DNA from: an uncultured Veillonella sp.
GTDB taxonomy: Bacteria > Bacillota > Negativicutes > Veillonellales > Veillonellaceae
Length of the DNA stretch: 14,655 nucleotides
NCBI GenBank assembly: GCA_900766125.1
Contig: CAAFUD010000272.1
Span: forward strand, 1-14,655
Direction: 5' to 3'
Every line of letters begins with the position of its first letter. Position 1 is the first letter of the stretch. Of this stretch, positions 7,962 through 14,655 are shown piece by piece. The position numbers were made by a program, and so were the translations under genes. The notes beneath the pieces were generated by a model, which did no database searches, had not been told where the DNA came from, and was given only the letters and a program-made list of their open reading frames with translations.

Positions 7962-8018
7962 AAAAACTTATTAGCATAATAAGAGCTTATTAACATAAAA
8001 AGAGCTTATTAGAATGAT
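7962..8018. repeat. Three imperfect tandem copies of a ~19-base CTTATTA unit
   Basis: Units AAAAACTTATTAGCATAAT (7962-7980), AAGAGCTTATTAACATAAA (7981-7999) and AAGAGCTTATTAGAATGAT (8000-8018) are tandem. The first also contains the perfect inverted repeat CTTATTA-GCA-TAATAAG (7967-7983). The third forms the left arm of the rsmA terminator, so the other copies could in principle pair with the same right arm. Confidence 0.65.
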
Positions 8019-8043
8019 ATTATCAATCTAATAAGCTCTTTTT
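7997..8043. terminator. Terminator of the rnmV-rsmA operon (bidirectional)
   Basis: A perfect 17-bp stem (7997-8013 with 8027-8043), containing AAGAGCTTATTAGA, encloses a 13-base loop. Within the loop TGATA and TATCA can pair further. On the minus strand it ends in TTTTT just after the rsmA stop codon. On the plus strand it also ends in TTTTT and backs up the gltS terminator. Confidence 0.9.
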
Positions 8044-8051
8044 ACATTATA

Positions 8052-8906
8052 CTATTTAATTAAAGAAGCCCACGCATTAGCTACATCGGCAAATTCTTGA
8101 AGGGTAAATGTTTCCCCTCTTCGTTGACCATCGATATTTGCTTTTGCTAACAGCTCTTCGATTCGATCTTTTGATAATCCCGTTGTCTTCATCGTATTAG
8201 AAAATGTTTTACGTCGTTGTGCAAAACCAGCTTTCACTACTCGGAAGAATAGTTTCTCATCAATCACATCAACAGGTGGTTTATCTCGTAATACGCAGCG
8301 AATGACAGAACTCGTTACCGCTGGAGCTGGCAAGAAGGATTTAGGCGGTACATCAAGCACAATATCCGGTTCAGTATAATATTGTACCGCTACAGATAAT
8401 GCACCATAATCCTTTGTACCTGGCTTAGCTACCATTCTCAAGGCAACTTCCTTTTGCACCATTACAACGAGGCGCTCAATTGGTAATTTACTTTCCAATA
8501 AAGACATAATAATAGGTGTTGTAATATAGTACGGTAAATTGGCAACCACCTTAAATGGTTTATGATTCATGATGGATGGTACATCAAGTTTCAACACATC
8601 CCCATGAATAATACGTACATTATCATAGGAGGCCAAAGTAGTGTCTAGGACCGCTAATAAACGTCGGTCTAGTTCAATGGCCGTTACATCTGCCCCACTT
8701 TGTGCTAACCCCTGTGTCAATGTACCGATGCCAGGACCTACCTCTAGTACAGGTTCACCAGGTGTCAATTCTGCAGCATGTACTATTTCATCAACAATAC
8801 CACGTTTAATAAGAAAATTCTGCCCTAATTTCTTGCTCATTTTAATATCGAAGCGTTTACATATATAATGCACTACCTCAGGGCTTGCAATTACTGATTC
8901 TAACAT
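8052..8906 (-). CDS. rsmA: 16S rRNA (adenine1518-N6/adenine1519-N6)-dimethyltransferase RsmA (KsgA)
   Basis: This 284-residue methyltransferase makes the N6-dimethyl marks on two adjacent adenines in the 3'-terminal hairpin of 16S rRNA during small-subunit maturation, using S-adenosylmethionine. Motifs in order: KKLGQNFL (25-32), SAM-binding EVGPGIGTLT (55-64), acidic AIELD (76-80), GDVL (102-105), and catalytic NLPYYITTP (123-131). The C-terminal region has the usual FAQRRKTFSNTM. TAGGAG lies 5 bases before the ATG at 8906. It starts 13 bases after the rnmV stop, so the two genes form an operon. Confidence 0.97.
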   Translation of the reverse strand: MLESVIASPEVVHYICKRFDIKMSKKLGQNFLIKRGIVDEIVHAAELTPGEPVLEVGPGIGTLTQGLAQSGADVTAIELDRRLLAVLDTTLASYDNVRIIHGDVLKLDVPSIMNHKPFKVVANLPYYITTPIIMSLLESKLPIERLVVMVQKEVALRMVAKPGTKDYGALSVAVQYYTEPDIVLDVPPKSFLPAPAVTSSVIRCVLRDKPPVDVIDEKLFFRVVKAGFAQRRKTFSNTMKTTGLSKDRIEELLAKANIDGQRRGETFTLQEFADVANAWASLIK

Positions 8907-8919
8907 CTTAACTCCTATT

Positions 8920-9447
8920 TTAACTATTCACAGCCTCTTCAAAAGCATCTCGAGTTATACCATAATGATTTAAGCGGTATAAGAACTGCTTGCCATTGCC
9001 ATAACCAATACCTAACTTAGCACCTATAATCGCACGGCGAGCAGCACTATCTGGCATACCTGAAAGTCCATGACGAACTAGATCTACCATAGAAAATTCG
9101 TTAGATGATTCCAAAGATTCTACATGTAATGTAGATAGTGCCCTTCTAATGGATTCAGGCGATGCTTGTTCTATGCCAATATCATCATTCGCAAAAGCTT
9201 CATCACGAGGAACAAAAGCATGCTGAGCATTAGGGAATTTTTTTGTTAATACACGACGAATTCTTTCCCCTGCTGTATCAGGATCTGTTAATATGATAAT
9301 GCCTCTTTTTTCATAGGCTACGCGAATCATATCAATAACACCTTTACGGAGTGTGAAACCCTCTGTCGCAATGCAATCTGCTTCCACAGCTTGTGCAATA
9401 CGTTGTATATCAGATTTTCCTTCTACCACGATGACTTGTTTAAGCAT
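8920..9447 (-). CDS. rnmV: Ribonuclease M5 (5S rRNA maturation)
   Basis: This 175-residue TOPRIM-domain nuclease trims the 5S rRNA precursor in Firmicutes-type bacteria. TOPRIM motifs are visible: VVEGKSD with E9 (7-13) and LTDPDTAGERIR (53-64, acidic D55 and D57). The later GIEQASPESI segment (91-100) matches the family's GIEHA-type motif. The length is normal (about 180). AAGGAGG precedes the ATG at 9447. As first gene of the rnmV-rsmA operon, it fits the usual RNase M5/RsmA pairing. The presence of rnmV supports a Firmicutes/Negativicutes host. Confidence 0.94.
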   Translation of the reverse strand: MLKQVIVVEGKSDIQRIAQAVEADCIATEGFTLRKGVIDMIRVAYEKRGIIILTDPDTAGERIRRVLTKKFPNAQHAFVPRDEAFANDDIGIEQASPESIRRALSTLHVESLESSNEFSMVDLVRHGLSGMPDSAARRAIIGAKLGIGYGNGKQFLYRLNHYGITRDAFEEAVNS

Positions 9448-9551
9448 AGGTCCTCCTTTATTCTATTAGTACATTGTAACACATATATAACATTGCTTAA
9501 ATACTTATAATCGAGTAGTATAAGTAGTGTAATATATAAAAGGAGGCCATT

Positions 9552-10490
9552 ATGACCTTACAACAACTAAAGTATGTCACAACCATTGCAAATATAGGCA
9601 GTATTAGTGAGGCTGCCAAGAGACTTTTCGTTTCTCAACCAAGCTTAACAAAAGCCATTAAAGAATTAGAAAAGGAAATGGGTATTACCATTTTCGACCG
9701 CACCAATAAAGGGATTACTGTTTCTAAGGAAGGGGAACGTTTCCTCGGCTATGCACGCCAAGTACTAGAACAAGCTGCATTATTGGAAGAACAATACAAA
9801 AGCCAAAGCGGTGGTAAAAAGCAATTTTCTGTTTCTACACAACATTACTCCTTTGCAGTAAATGCTTTTGTAGAGCTTTTAAAAGGTGCAGGCATTGATC
9901 AATATGATGTATCTTTACGAGAAACACAAACCTATGAAATCATCGATGACGTAGCTCATATGAAGAGCGAAATCGGTTTGCTCTTCTATAATGATTTTAA
10001 TCGCCCTGTATTAGAAAAATTAATTCACACTAATGAATTAACCTTTACAGAACTATTTACTGCTCATCCTCATATTTTTATTGGCAAAAACCATCCATTA
10101 GCAAATAAGGATGTAGTGTCTATGGATGAACTTGAGAAATATCCTTATATTTCTTTCGAACAAGGCGATCACAACTCCTTCTATTTCTCTGAAGAGATTT
10201 TTAGTACCGTTGTCCGTCCAAAACATATTCGTGTACGCGATAGAGCTTCCCTCTTTAGTTTATTGCTTGGTCTAGATGGATATACCGTATCTAGTGGTGT
10301 CATCGATGAAGAAGTAAATGGGGAAAATATTATTTCTGTACCTCTCGCCGAAGAAGGTTTGATGCATATCGGTTACATTACCAATAACAAAATGCACCGC
10401 AGCCGTTTAGGGCAAGAATATATTCAAGCCTTAGAACAGTATGTAGGCAACTACGGTAGACATATTAAACTACCTGAAACAAAAAAATAA
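9552..10490 (+). CDS. LysR-family transcriptional regulator
   Basis: This 312-residue protein has a typical LysR N-terminus: MTLQQLKYVTTIANIGSISE, a winged helix-turn-helix at about 18-40 (SEAAKRLFVSQPSLTKAIKELE), and the linker helix to about 75. The remaining about 225 residues are the effector-binding domain of the LysR substrate-binding type. Such proteins bind DNA as tetramers and respond to a small ligand, which cannot be read from the sequence. GGAGG precedes the ATG. It diverges from rnmV across 104 bases, and lies 391 bases upstream of a methionine-related unit on the same strand. It might control that unit, by analogy with MetR or MtaR, but this is inference. Confidence 0.93.
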   Translation: MTLQQLKYVTTIANIGSISEAAKRLFVSQPSLTKAIKELEKEMGITIFDRTNKGITVSKEGERFLGYARQVLEQAALLEEQYKSQSGGKKQFSVSTQHYSFAVNAFVELLKGAGIDQYDVSLRETQTYEIIDDVAHMKSEIGLLFYNDFNRPVLEKLIHTNELTFTELFTAHPHIFIGKNHPLANKDVVSMDELEKYPYISFEQGDHNSFYFSEEIFSTVVRPKHIRVRDRASLFSLLLGLDGYTVSSGVIDEEVNGENIISVPLAEEGLMHIGYITNNKMHRSRLGQEYIQALEQYVGNYGRHIKLPETKK

Positions 10491-10547
10491 TATTGTAAGA
10501 TTCTTGATTGTATTTCAACTGATCTACATAACAGTTTAACTTTGAAT

Positions 10548-10628
10548 AAAAGCACTCTCGATTTTGAACTGTACCTCGAAAAATTGTGTCCAATTTTTGG
10601 GGTACAGTTCATTTATAGAGTGCTTTTT
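10548..10628 (+). terminator. Long nested terminator hairpin downstream of the LysR gene
   Basis: The outer stem AAAAGCACTCT (10548-10558) with AGAGTGCTTTT (10617-10627) and a trailing T is a standard terminator stem. Its loop contains a second stem (GAACTGTACC at 10566-10575 with 10601-10610) and a third (AAAAATTG at 10579-10586 with CAATTTTT at 10591-10598). The inner part looks like an inserted element. Confidence 0.85.
10565..10611. mobile_element. 47-bp palindromic element resembling joined IS3-family ends
   Basis: It begins TGAACTGTACC and ends GGTACAGTTCA, the TG...CA form of IS3-family ends. On the minus strand the left part runs TGAACTGTACCCCAAAAATT and continues GGACAC, matching the typical IS3/IS150-group end pattern as I recall it. 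No transposase lies between the ends. TTT occurs immediately on each side (10562-10564 and 10612-10614), as a 3-bp target duplication would, although TTT is common here. It may be an internally deleted insertion sequence or a tiny MITE. Confidence 0.5.
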
Positions 10629-10732
10629 AATATATGTAGGAAATCTAACTGCTAACAACTAAACCAAAGAAAAGCATAAGATAGAATAAGATATGCCACA
10701 ACTGAGTTGATACTATATTACTTTTACATCTC

Positions 10733-10774
10733 GATATAACTGAAGCGCAAAAATAACTCTCTGATATAACTTAA
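10733..10774. repeat. Pair of 12-base direct repeats upstream of the MetE-like gene
   Basis: GATATAACTGAA (10733-10744) and GATATAACTTAA (10763-10774) differ at one base and are exactly 30 bp apart, about three helical turns. Each is preceded by CTC or CTCT. Same-face spacing is typical of regulator binding sites. They lie about 55-95 bases upstream of the TATAAT at 10827. Confidence 0.45.
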
Positions 10775-10826
10775 AACTATATACAACATTAATATATTGA
10801 TATTTTTATATATGCTCATCCTTAGT

Positions 10827-10832
10827 TATAAT
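10827..10832 (+). promoter_or_regulatory. Possible -10 box of the MetE-like/msrAB unit
   Basis: A perfect TATAAT lies about 50 bases before the ATG. No good -35 is found at 16-18 bases, which would suit an activator-dependent promoter. Confidence 0.35.
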
Positions 10833-10881
10833 AAACCTATCGAATCTATCGGTTTTACCGTTTATATAAGGAGGATTATAT

Positions 10882-12003
10882 ATGTCCAAACAATTAGCAC
10901 CATTTCATTTTGATATCGTAGGTTCTTTCCTACGCCCAGCAGAATTAAAAGAAGCTCGTGAAGCTTTTACAAAAGGAAATATTACAAGAGAAGAGCTAAC
11001 AGCTGTTGAAGATCGTCTTATTACAGACCTCATTCAAAAACAAAAAGCTGCAGGTCTTCCTGTTATTACTGATGGTGAATTCCGCCGTGCATACTGGCAC
11101 TTAGATTTCATGTGGGGATTCAATGGAGTAAAAGAAATTGAACTTGAACACGGTTACAAATTCGTTGGTCAAGAAACAGCGCCAGGCTCCCTCGCCCTTA
11201 CTGGTAAAATTACAGGTACTAACCATCCATTTGTAGAACATTTCAAATTTGTAAAACAATTTGAAGATGAACATACTACAGCTCGTCAAACAATTCCTGC
11301 TCCATCCCAATTCTTAGCCGAATTATTCCGCGAGGATAACGGTATTACAACACGCTCCTTCTACCCTGATTTTGAAGAATTAATTCAAGACATTGCTGCT
11401 GCATACCGTCAAGTAATTAAAGACCTCTATGAAGCAGGTTGCCGCAACATCCAATTTGATGATTGCACTTGGGGTATGTGCTGTGACCACGCTTACTGGA
11501 CTGGTCGCCAAAAAGATAAAAGTGTTACTATTGAAGGCGAAACAGCTAAGTACCTACGCTTAAACAACTTAGCGCTTGAAGGTCGCCCTCATGATTTGGC
11601 GTTCACAACGCATGTATGCCGTGGTAATTATAACTCTACTTGGGCTGCTAGTGGTGGTTATGAACCAGTTGCACCAATTCTATTCGCTAAAGAAAATGTA
11701 GATGCATACTATCTAGAATTTGATGATGACCGCTCTGGTGGCTTTGAACCATTGCGTGAAGTGTCTCCTAATAAAAAGGTCGTATTAGGTCTTATTACAT
11801 CTAAACGTCCAGAATTAGAGGATAAAGAGGTTATCAAAGAACGTATTAAAGAAGCTACAAAATATATTCCACTCGATAGACTTTGCCTATCCCCTCAATG
11901 TGGCTTTGCATCTTGTGAAATCGGCAACCAATTGACCGAAGAGCAACAATGGGCTAAACTTGCATTAGTAAAAGAAATAGCTCATGAAGTTTGGGGTGAT
12001 TAA
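10882..12003 (+). CDS. MetE-like cobalamin-independent methionine synthase family protein (YxjG/YxjH type)
   Basis: This 373-residue protein corresponds to the C-terminal catalytic barrel of MetE, as in Bacillus YxjG/YxjH (about 375 residues). The N-terminal half of full-length MetE (about 750 residues) is absent. Zinc-site residues are H244 and C246 (TTHVCRGN), E279 (YYLEFDDD) and C340 (SPQCGFAS). DGEFRR (64-69) and QFDD (191-194) match the family's substrate-binding segments. The zinc activates a thiol such as homocysteine for methylation. The methyl donor of such short forms is not certain and may not be methyltetrahydrofolate-triglutamate. AAGGAGG precedes the ATG. Its TAA stop directly abuts the msrAB ATG, so the two are co-expressed. 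Confidence 0.88.
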   Translation: MSKQLAPFHFDIVGSFLRPAELKEAREAFTKGNITREELTAVEDRLITDLIQKQKAAGLPVITDGEFRRAYWHLDFMWGFNGVKEIELEHGYKFVGQETAPGSLALTGKITGTNHPFVEHFKFVKQFEDEHTTARQTIPAPSQFLAELFREDNGITTRSFYPDFEELIQDIAAAYRQVIKDLYEAGCRNIQFDDCTWGMCCDHAYWTGRQKDKSVTIEGETAKYLRLNNLALEGRPHDLAFTTHVCRGNYNSTWAASGGYEPVAPILFAKENVDAYYLEFDDDRSGGFEPLREVSPNKKVVLGLITSKRPELEDKEVIKERIKEATKYIPLDRLCLSPQCGFASCEIGNQLTEEQQWAKLALVKEIAHEVWGD

Positions 12004-12942
12004 ATGAACGAACATACTATATATTTAGGCGGCGGTTGTTTCTGGGGCCTTCAAGGGTATATCAGAAAAATCTCTGGCGTGATTTCCACTGAAGTCGGCT
12101 ATGCCAATGGTCCTACGGAAAATCCAAGTTATGAAGATGTCTGTCATGATAGTGGTCACGTGGAAGCTCTAAAAGTTACATACGATGCGGACGTACTCTC
12201 CTTAGATCACTTAATTCAATACTTTTTACGCGCCATTGATCCATTCAGTGTTAATAAACAAGGTGGTGACGTAGGTATTCAATATCGAACTGGTATTTAC
12301 TATATAGATAAAGCCGACAAAACTATTATTGAAAGTACCTTGGCTCGTGCGCAATCCTTCGAAGGAAAGCCATTTGCTATTGAAGTATTACCTCTATCTA
12401 ACTACTACTCTGCAGAGGAATACCACCAAGATTACTTAGATAAAAACCCTAATGGCTATTGTCATATTCCACTAGGCCTATCTGATGAACCACTTGTAGA
12501 TGACAACGCCTATAATAAGCCTTCCGAGGAAGAGCTCAAGTCTTTATCTCCGCAAGAGTTTGAAGTTACACAGAACTCTGCTACCGATGCGCCGTTCAGC
12601 CATGATCTAACTGATGAATTCAAACCAGGACTGTACGTAGATATCACTACAGGAGAACCCCTCTTCGTGTCCGCCCATAAATTTGAATCTCACTGTGGTT
12701 GGCCTAGCTTCACAAAGCCAATCGCAAAGGATGTTATTAAATACTATCAAGATGACTCTCATGGCATGAATCGGATTGAAGTTCGCAGCCGCATTGGTAA
12801 TGCCCATTTAGGCCATGTATTTGAAGATGGCCCTAATGGTTCATTGCGCTACTGTATCAATGGATCATCTTTACGATTTATCCCTAAAGATGAATTAAAA
12901 GGTACAAAGTACGAATATCTAATTCCATATATCGAAGACTAA
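12004..12942 (+). CDS. msrAB: Bifunctional peptide methionine sulfoxide reductase MsrA/MsrB
   Basis: This 312-residue fusion repairs oxidised methionine. The MsrA part (about 1-160, S-sulfoxide) has GGGCFWG with catalytic C12 and the resolving C153 in NPNGYCHIPLGL. The MsrB part (about 190-312, R-sulfoxide) has C231 in HCGWPSF (probable resolving cysteine), RIGNAHLGHVFEDGP (about 264-278) and catalytic C284 in RYCINGSSLRF. No extra CxxC zinc pairs are seen in the MsrB part. There is no signal peptide, so it is cytoplasmic, unlike the exported PilB-type fusion of Neisseria. The ATG follows the preceding TAA with no gap; a GGGGTGA inside the upstream gene (11993-11999) is the likely ribosome binding site, implying translational coupling. 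Confidence 0.96.
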   Translation: MNEHTIYLGGGCFWGLQGYIRKISGVISTEVGYANGPTENPSYEDVCHDSGHVEALKVTYDADVLSLDHLIQYFLRAIDPFSVNKQGGDVGIQYRTGIYYIDKADKTIIESTLARAQSFEGKPFAIEVLPLSNYYSAEEYHQDYLDKNPNGYCHIPLGLSDEPLVDDNAYNKPSEEELKSLSPQEFEVTQNSATDAPFSHDLTDEFKPGLYVDITTGEPLFVSAHKFESHCGWPSFTKPIAKDVIKYYQDDSHGMNRIEVRSRIGNAHLGHVFEDGPNGSLRYCINGSSLRFIPKDELKGTKYEYLIPYIED

Positions 12943-12974
12943 AAAAGGACGCCTTAATCATAAGGCGTCCTTTT
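12943..12974 (+). terminator. Terminator of the MetE-like/msrAB unit
   Basis: Perfect 14-bp stem: AAAAGGACGCCTTA (12943-12956), loop ATCA, TAAGGCGTCCTTTT (12961-12974). It starts right after the msrAB stop codon. Confidence 0.92.
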
Positions 12975-13016
12975 ACTATATCTATTGTGATTACTTACTG
13001 AGCTAAGTAAGTACAA

Positions 13017-13051
13017 CAAAAAAGAGGATATATCTTATAGATATATCCTCT
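13017..13051 (-). terminator. Terminator of the 3D-domain protein gene
   Basis: A perfect 13-bp stem, AGAGGATATATCT (13023-13035) with AGATATATCCTCT (13039-13051) and a 3-base loop. On the minus strand a TTTTTT run follows (13017-13022), correct for the gene ending at 13063. Confidence 0.85.
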
Positions 13052-13062
13052 AAATCATCATA

Positions 13063-14040
13063 TTAGTCCAATACGTACACTGTAACGTCTTGGCGACCAA
13101 AGTCCATAGCCTCACCATAAGAGTCCATTACAAGGTCAATTTTGTTACCCACAATGGCACCGCCTGTATCGGCAGCAATAGCTTCACCGTAACCAGGGAT
13201 AAATAAACGTGTACCCAATGGAATAACATCTGGGTCAACCGCTGCAATACCGCGTACTGCAGGTACACCCGTTGCCGTAATACCAGCACCATCACCATCG
13301 CCAGCAAGGTAAGCAGAAGCTTCCATTACGATAGCACGAGATGAGCGACCAGCAATATTACGAGATGTAGTCACTTCACGAGTACCTTCTTTAATAATAG
13401 TAGGTACCATTTCGCGTTGTATTACTTTAGATACGTCATTAGTCTTAATAACCGTACCATTACTATATAATGTTTCACGTTGCACTCGTTCTAAACCAGG
13501 TTGACCAACTTGAACAACCTCTTCTTCACCTTGTGCCATTGTATCATCTTTTTGTCGAATTACTTGAATAGCAATTTCTTGATCTACAGTAGACAAGGAT
13601 CGACTAGTTACTTGTGCAATAGTAATATGTGTACCACTTAATACAGAACCATTTGCATCGCCTACTACAGCGTAGTTAGGCATTTTGAAACCAAGTTCAT
13701 TAGCAACGCCTTGTGCAGTTGTTTCTGTTGTGAAAACAGCTCTAGTTTTACCATTAACAGTTACATAAACTGGAATGGCACGTACAACAGTTAATGTTGT
13801 ACCATTTTGAACAGATGTTGAGCTGGAAATAACTTTATCATTTGGATTTAATTTAACCCCAGCATCGCGTACGATACCTTCGTTAGAATTTAAATGTGTT
13901 CTAACAGTGTGTGCTGCACCATCTACCATAACGGTAACGGTTTTATCATTATAAGAAAAACCTGTCATAGTTACAGCTGTTACAATCAATCCAGCAACAA
14001 CAGACGAAATATATCGTTTGTGTGTCTTATGAATTCTCAT
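13063..14040 (-). CDS. Secreted cell-wall protein with DUF348, G5 and 3D domains (YabE-like)
   Basis: The 325-residue protein starts with a basic tail and a hydrophobic segment (about 11-28), a signal peptide or membrane anchor. Two DUF348-like repeats (about 33-85 and 90-145) and a G5 domain (about 150-225, with REMVPTIIKEGTREV) follow. The C-terminal 3D domain (about 238-325) has its three aspartates at D269 (AAVDPDVIPLGT), D291 (AADTGG) and D302 (KIDLVMD). This fold resembles the lytic transglycosylase MltA core and is found in cell-wall remodelling and resuscitation-factor-like proteins such as Bacillus YabE. An active peptidoglycan-cleaving role is inferred. AGGAGG precedes the ATG. yabE usually neighbours rnmV-rsmA; here three genes intervene. 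Confidence 0.87.
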   Translation of the reverse strand: MRIHKTHKRYISSVVAGLIVTAVTMTGFSYNDKTVTVMVDGAAHTVRTHLNSNEGIVRDAGVKLNPNDKVISSSTSVQNGTTLTVVRAIPVYVTVNGKTRAVFTTETTAQGVANELGFKMPNYAVVGDANGSVLSGTHITIAQVTSRSLSTVDQEIAIQVIRQKDDTMAQGEEEVVQVGQPGLERVQRETLYSNGTVIKTNDVSKVIQREMVPTIIKEGTREVTTSRNIAGRSSRAIVMEASAYLAGDGDGAGITATGVPAVRGIAAVDPDVIPLGTRLFIPGYGEAIAADTGGAIVGNKIDLVMDSYGEAMDFGRQDVTVYVLD

Positions 14041-14066
14041 ATTGTAATCCCTCCTGTAATGTAATT

Positions 14067-14096
14067 ATTCTACTACAGATAGATATAACCTGTCAA
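14067..14096 (-). promoter_or_regulatory. Predicted promoter of the 3D-domain protein gene
   Basis: On the minus strand a perfect -35 TTGACA (14091-14096) is followed after 18 bases by TAGAAT (14067-14072, 5 of 6). It lies about 27 bases upstream of the ATG. It is one of the best promoter matches in the window. Confidence 0.7.
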
Positions 14097-14386
14097 ACAC
14101 CAAAGGTTAACAATAGGAGATAAACCTATGTAAATTCTGACTTTTTATTAATATAATTTTCTATATTTTTACAAAAAGTCCACTGCATACGTACATATCT
14201 ATATTTTTTAATACTATACAATATATTCCGAATTGTGTACATATATACGATACCACTACCATATATAGTATGCTAGGATTTTTTATAACATAAATTGTAT
14301 TTTTATGTGTTTTTCAATTGTTACCAAAATTTTCTACATATCAGAAAACTTCATTTTTATCTCATTTTTAAATATGTATACATGTA

Positions 14387-14412
14387 AAAAAGCCTGTAAA
14401 AACAGGCTTTTT
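14387..14412. terminator. Bidirectional-type terminator after the probable ppk gene
   Basis: AAAAAGCCTG (14387-14396), loop TAAAAA, CAGGCTTTTT (14403-14412). The minus-strand T-run follows the stem, as needed for the gene ending at 14467. Confidence 0.88.
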
Positions 14413-14466
14413 CAGTATTATATAAATGTATTAAAATTCATCATTCAACACTATGTGTGAATTTCA

Positions 14467-14655
14467 TCATTTATTCATCTTAAACATTGGTTGTAAACGC
14501 TCAATGACGGTCATCGATTCCTTGTGTTCTCGAGCAATAGCTTCTTTCATAAGTTCCTCTTGAGCAGAAATTGGATGTTCTCTATCATTAATTTTACGAT
14601 ACGAGCCATCTGCTCTCATAATATGAGCTTTTAAGGTATCTTCTAAATATAAATC
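14467..14655 (-). CDS. ppk1: Probable polyphosphate kinase 1, C-terminal end (5' part beyond the window)
   Basis: An open minus-strand frame enters from the right edge and gives 62 residues to a TGA at 14467-14469. It starts DLYLEDTLKAHIMRADGSY and continues with KIN...HPISAQEELM, ending in FKMNK. The pattern YLED-x-x-KAxI-x-x-DGSY followed by an AQE segment is what I know of the extreme C-terminus of PPK1, which makes polyphosphate from ATP. Only this short tail is visible, with no catalytic histidines, so the assignment rests on one region. A good terminator follows. If it is PPK1, about 600 residues lie outside the window. Confidence 0.7.
   Translation of the reverse strand, partial: DLYLEDTLKAHIMRADGSYRKINDREHPISAQEELMKEAIAREHKESMTVIERLQPMFKMNK

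Larger units (their letters stand above)
10491..10881. other. 391-base gap between the LysR gene and the MetE-like gene
   Basis: No gene is supported. It contains the LysR terminator with an embedded palindromic element (10548-10628), two 12-base direct repeats (10733-10744 and 10763-10774), a TATAAT (10827-10832), a small CGGT/ACCG hairpin (10850-10860), and the AAGGAGG ribosome binding site near 10869. I see no SAM-box, T-box or cobalamin riboswitch. Confidence 0.7.
14041..14466. other. 426-base gap between the 3D-domain gene and the ppk end
   Basis: No gene is supported. It holds the 3D-gene promoter (14067-14096), a small ATAGG/CCTAT hairpin (14113-14129), about 250 bases of featureless AT-rich sequence, and the ppk terminator (14387-14412). 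The leader of the 3D gene is too short (about 20 bases after the promoter) for a c-di-AMP riboswitch, which sometimes precedes such genes. Confidence 0.7.

Noticed and set aside
7962..8043. CRISPR-like repeat array
   Set aside because: Units are about 19 bases, directly tandem without unique spacers, and belong to a terminator; no cas genes are present.
8641..8868. 75-residue plus-strand ORF inside rsmA
   Set aside because: It is antisense to the conserved SAM-binding region of rsmA; its composition follows from that gene.
10630..10881. SAM, T-box or cobalamin riboswitch before the MetE-like gene
   Set aside because: I saw none of the conserved cores of these elements; only short repeats and a weak promoter were found.
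14413..14466. Second hairpin (AAATTCA with TGAATTT, or TTC-ACAC with GTGT-GAA) just after the ppk stop codon
   Set aside because: Stems are short and alternative; the strong terminator at 14387-14412 explains termination.

Overview
The window looks like a chromosomal stretch of a low-G+C, Firmicutes-type anaerobe. The best guess is Negativicutes, probably Veillonella. This rests on general knowledge of gene content and codon style, not on a search. No phage, plasmid, CRISPR, rRNA or tRNA genes were seen. Nearly all genes are recognisable housekeeping or metabolic families. I found no convincing new multi-gene system; the less ordinary signals lie between the genes.

Layout: a 5'-partial-window feoA (ferrous iron uptake) reads leftward off the left edge, with Fur-like sites upstream. 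A DEAD-box RNA helicase gene (+) converges with topB (-, DNA topoisomerase III) on a shared bidirectional terminator. topB diverges from prfC (+, release factor 3). After prfC comes a 475-base AT-rich gap holding a possible folded RNA, a 17-bp-stem terminator and a palindrome. It leads to gltS (+, sodium/glutamate symporter). gltS converges with the rnmV-rsmA operon (-, 5S rRNA maturation and 16S rRNA dimethylation).

The right half starts with a LysR-family regulator (+) divergent from rnmV. Its terminator appears to carry a 47-bp palindromic insertion resembling joined IS3-family ends. Next is a two-gene unit in which the stop of a MetE-like cobalamin-independent methyltransferase abuts the start of a fused msrAB methionine sulfoxide reductase. 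Methionine (or S-methyl) synthesis and repair of oxidised methionine are thus likely co-expressed. The unit converges with a secreted G5/3D-domain cell-wall protein gene (-, YabE-like). The 3' end of a probable polyphosphate kinase gene (ppk1, -) enters from the right edge.

In Bacillus-type genomes yabE, rnmV and rsmA are neighbours. Here the LysR gene, the MetE-like gene and msrAB sit between the YabE-like gene and rnmV-rsmA. This suggests accessory methionine/redox genes were placed into an otherwise conserved cluster (inference).
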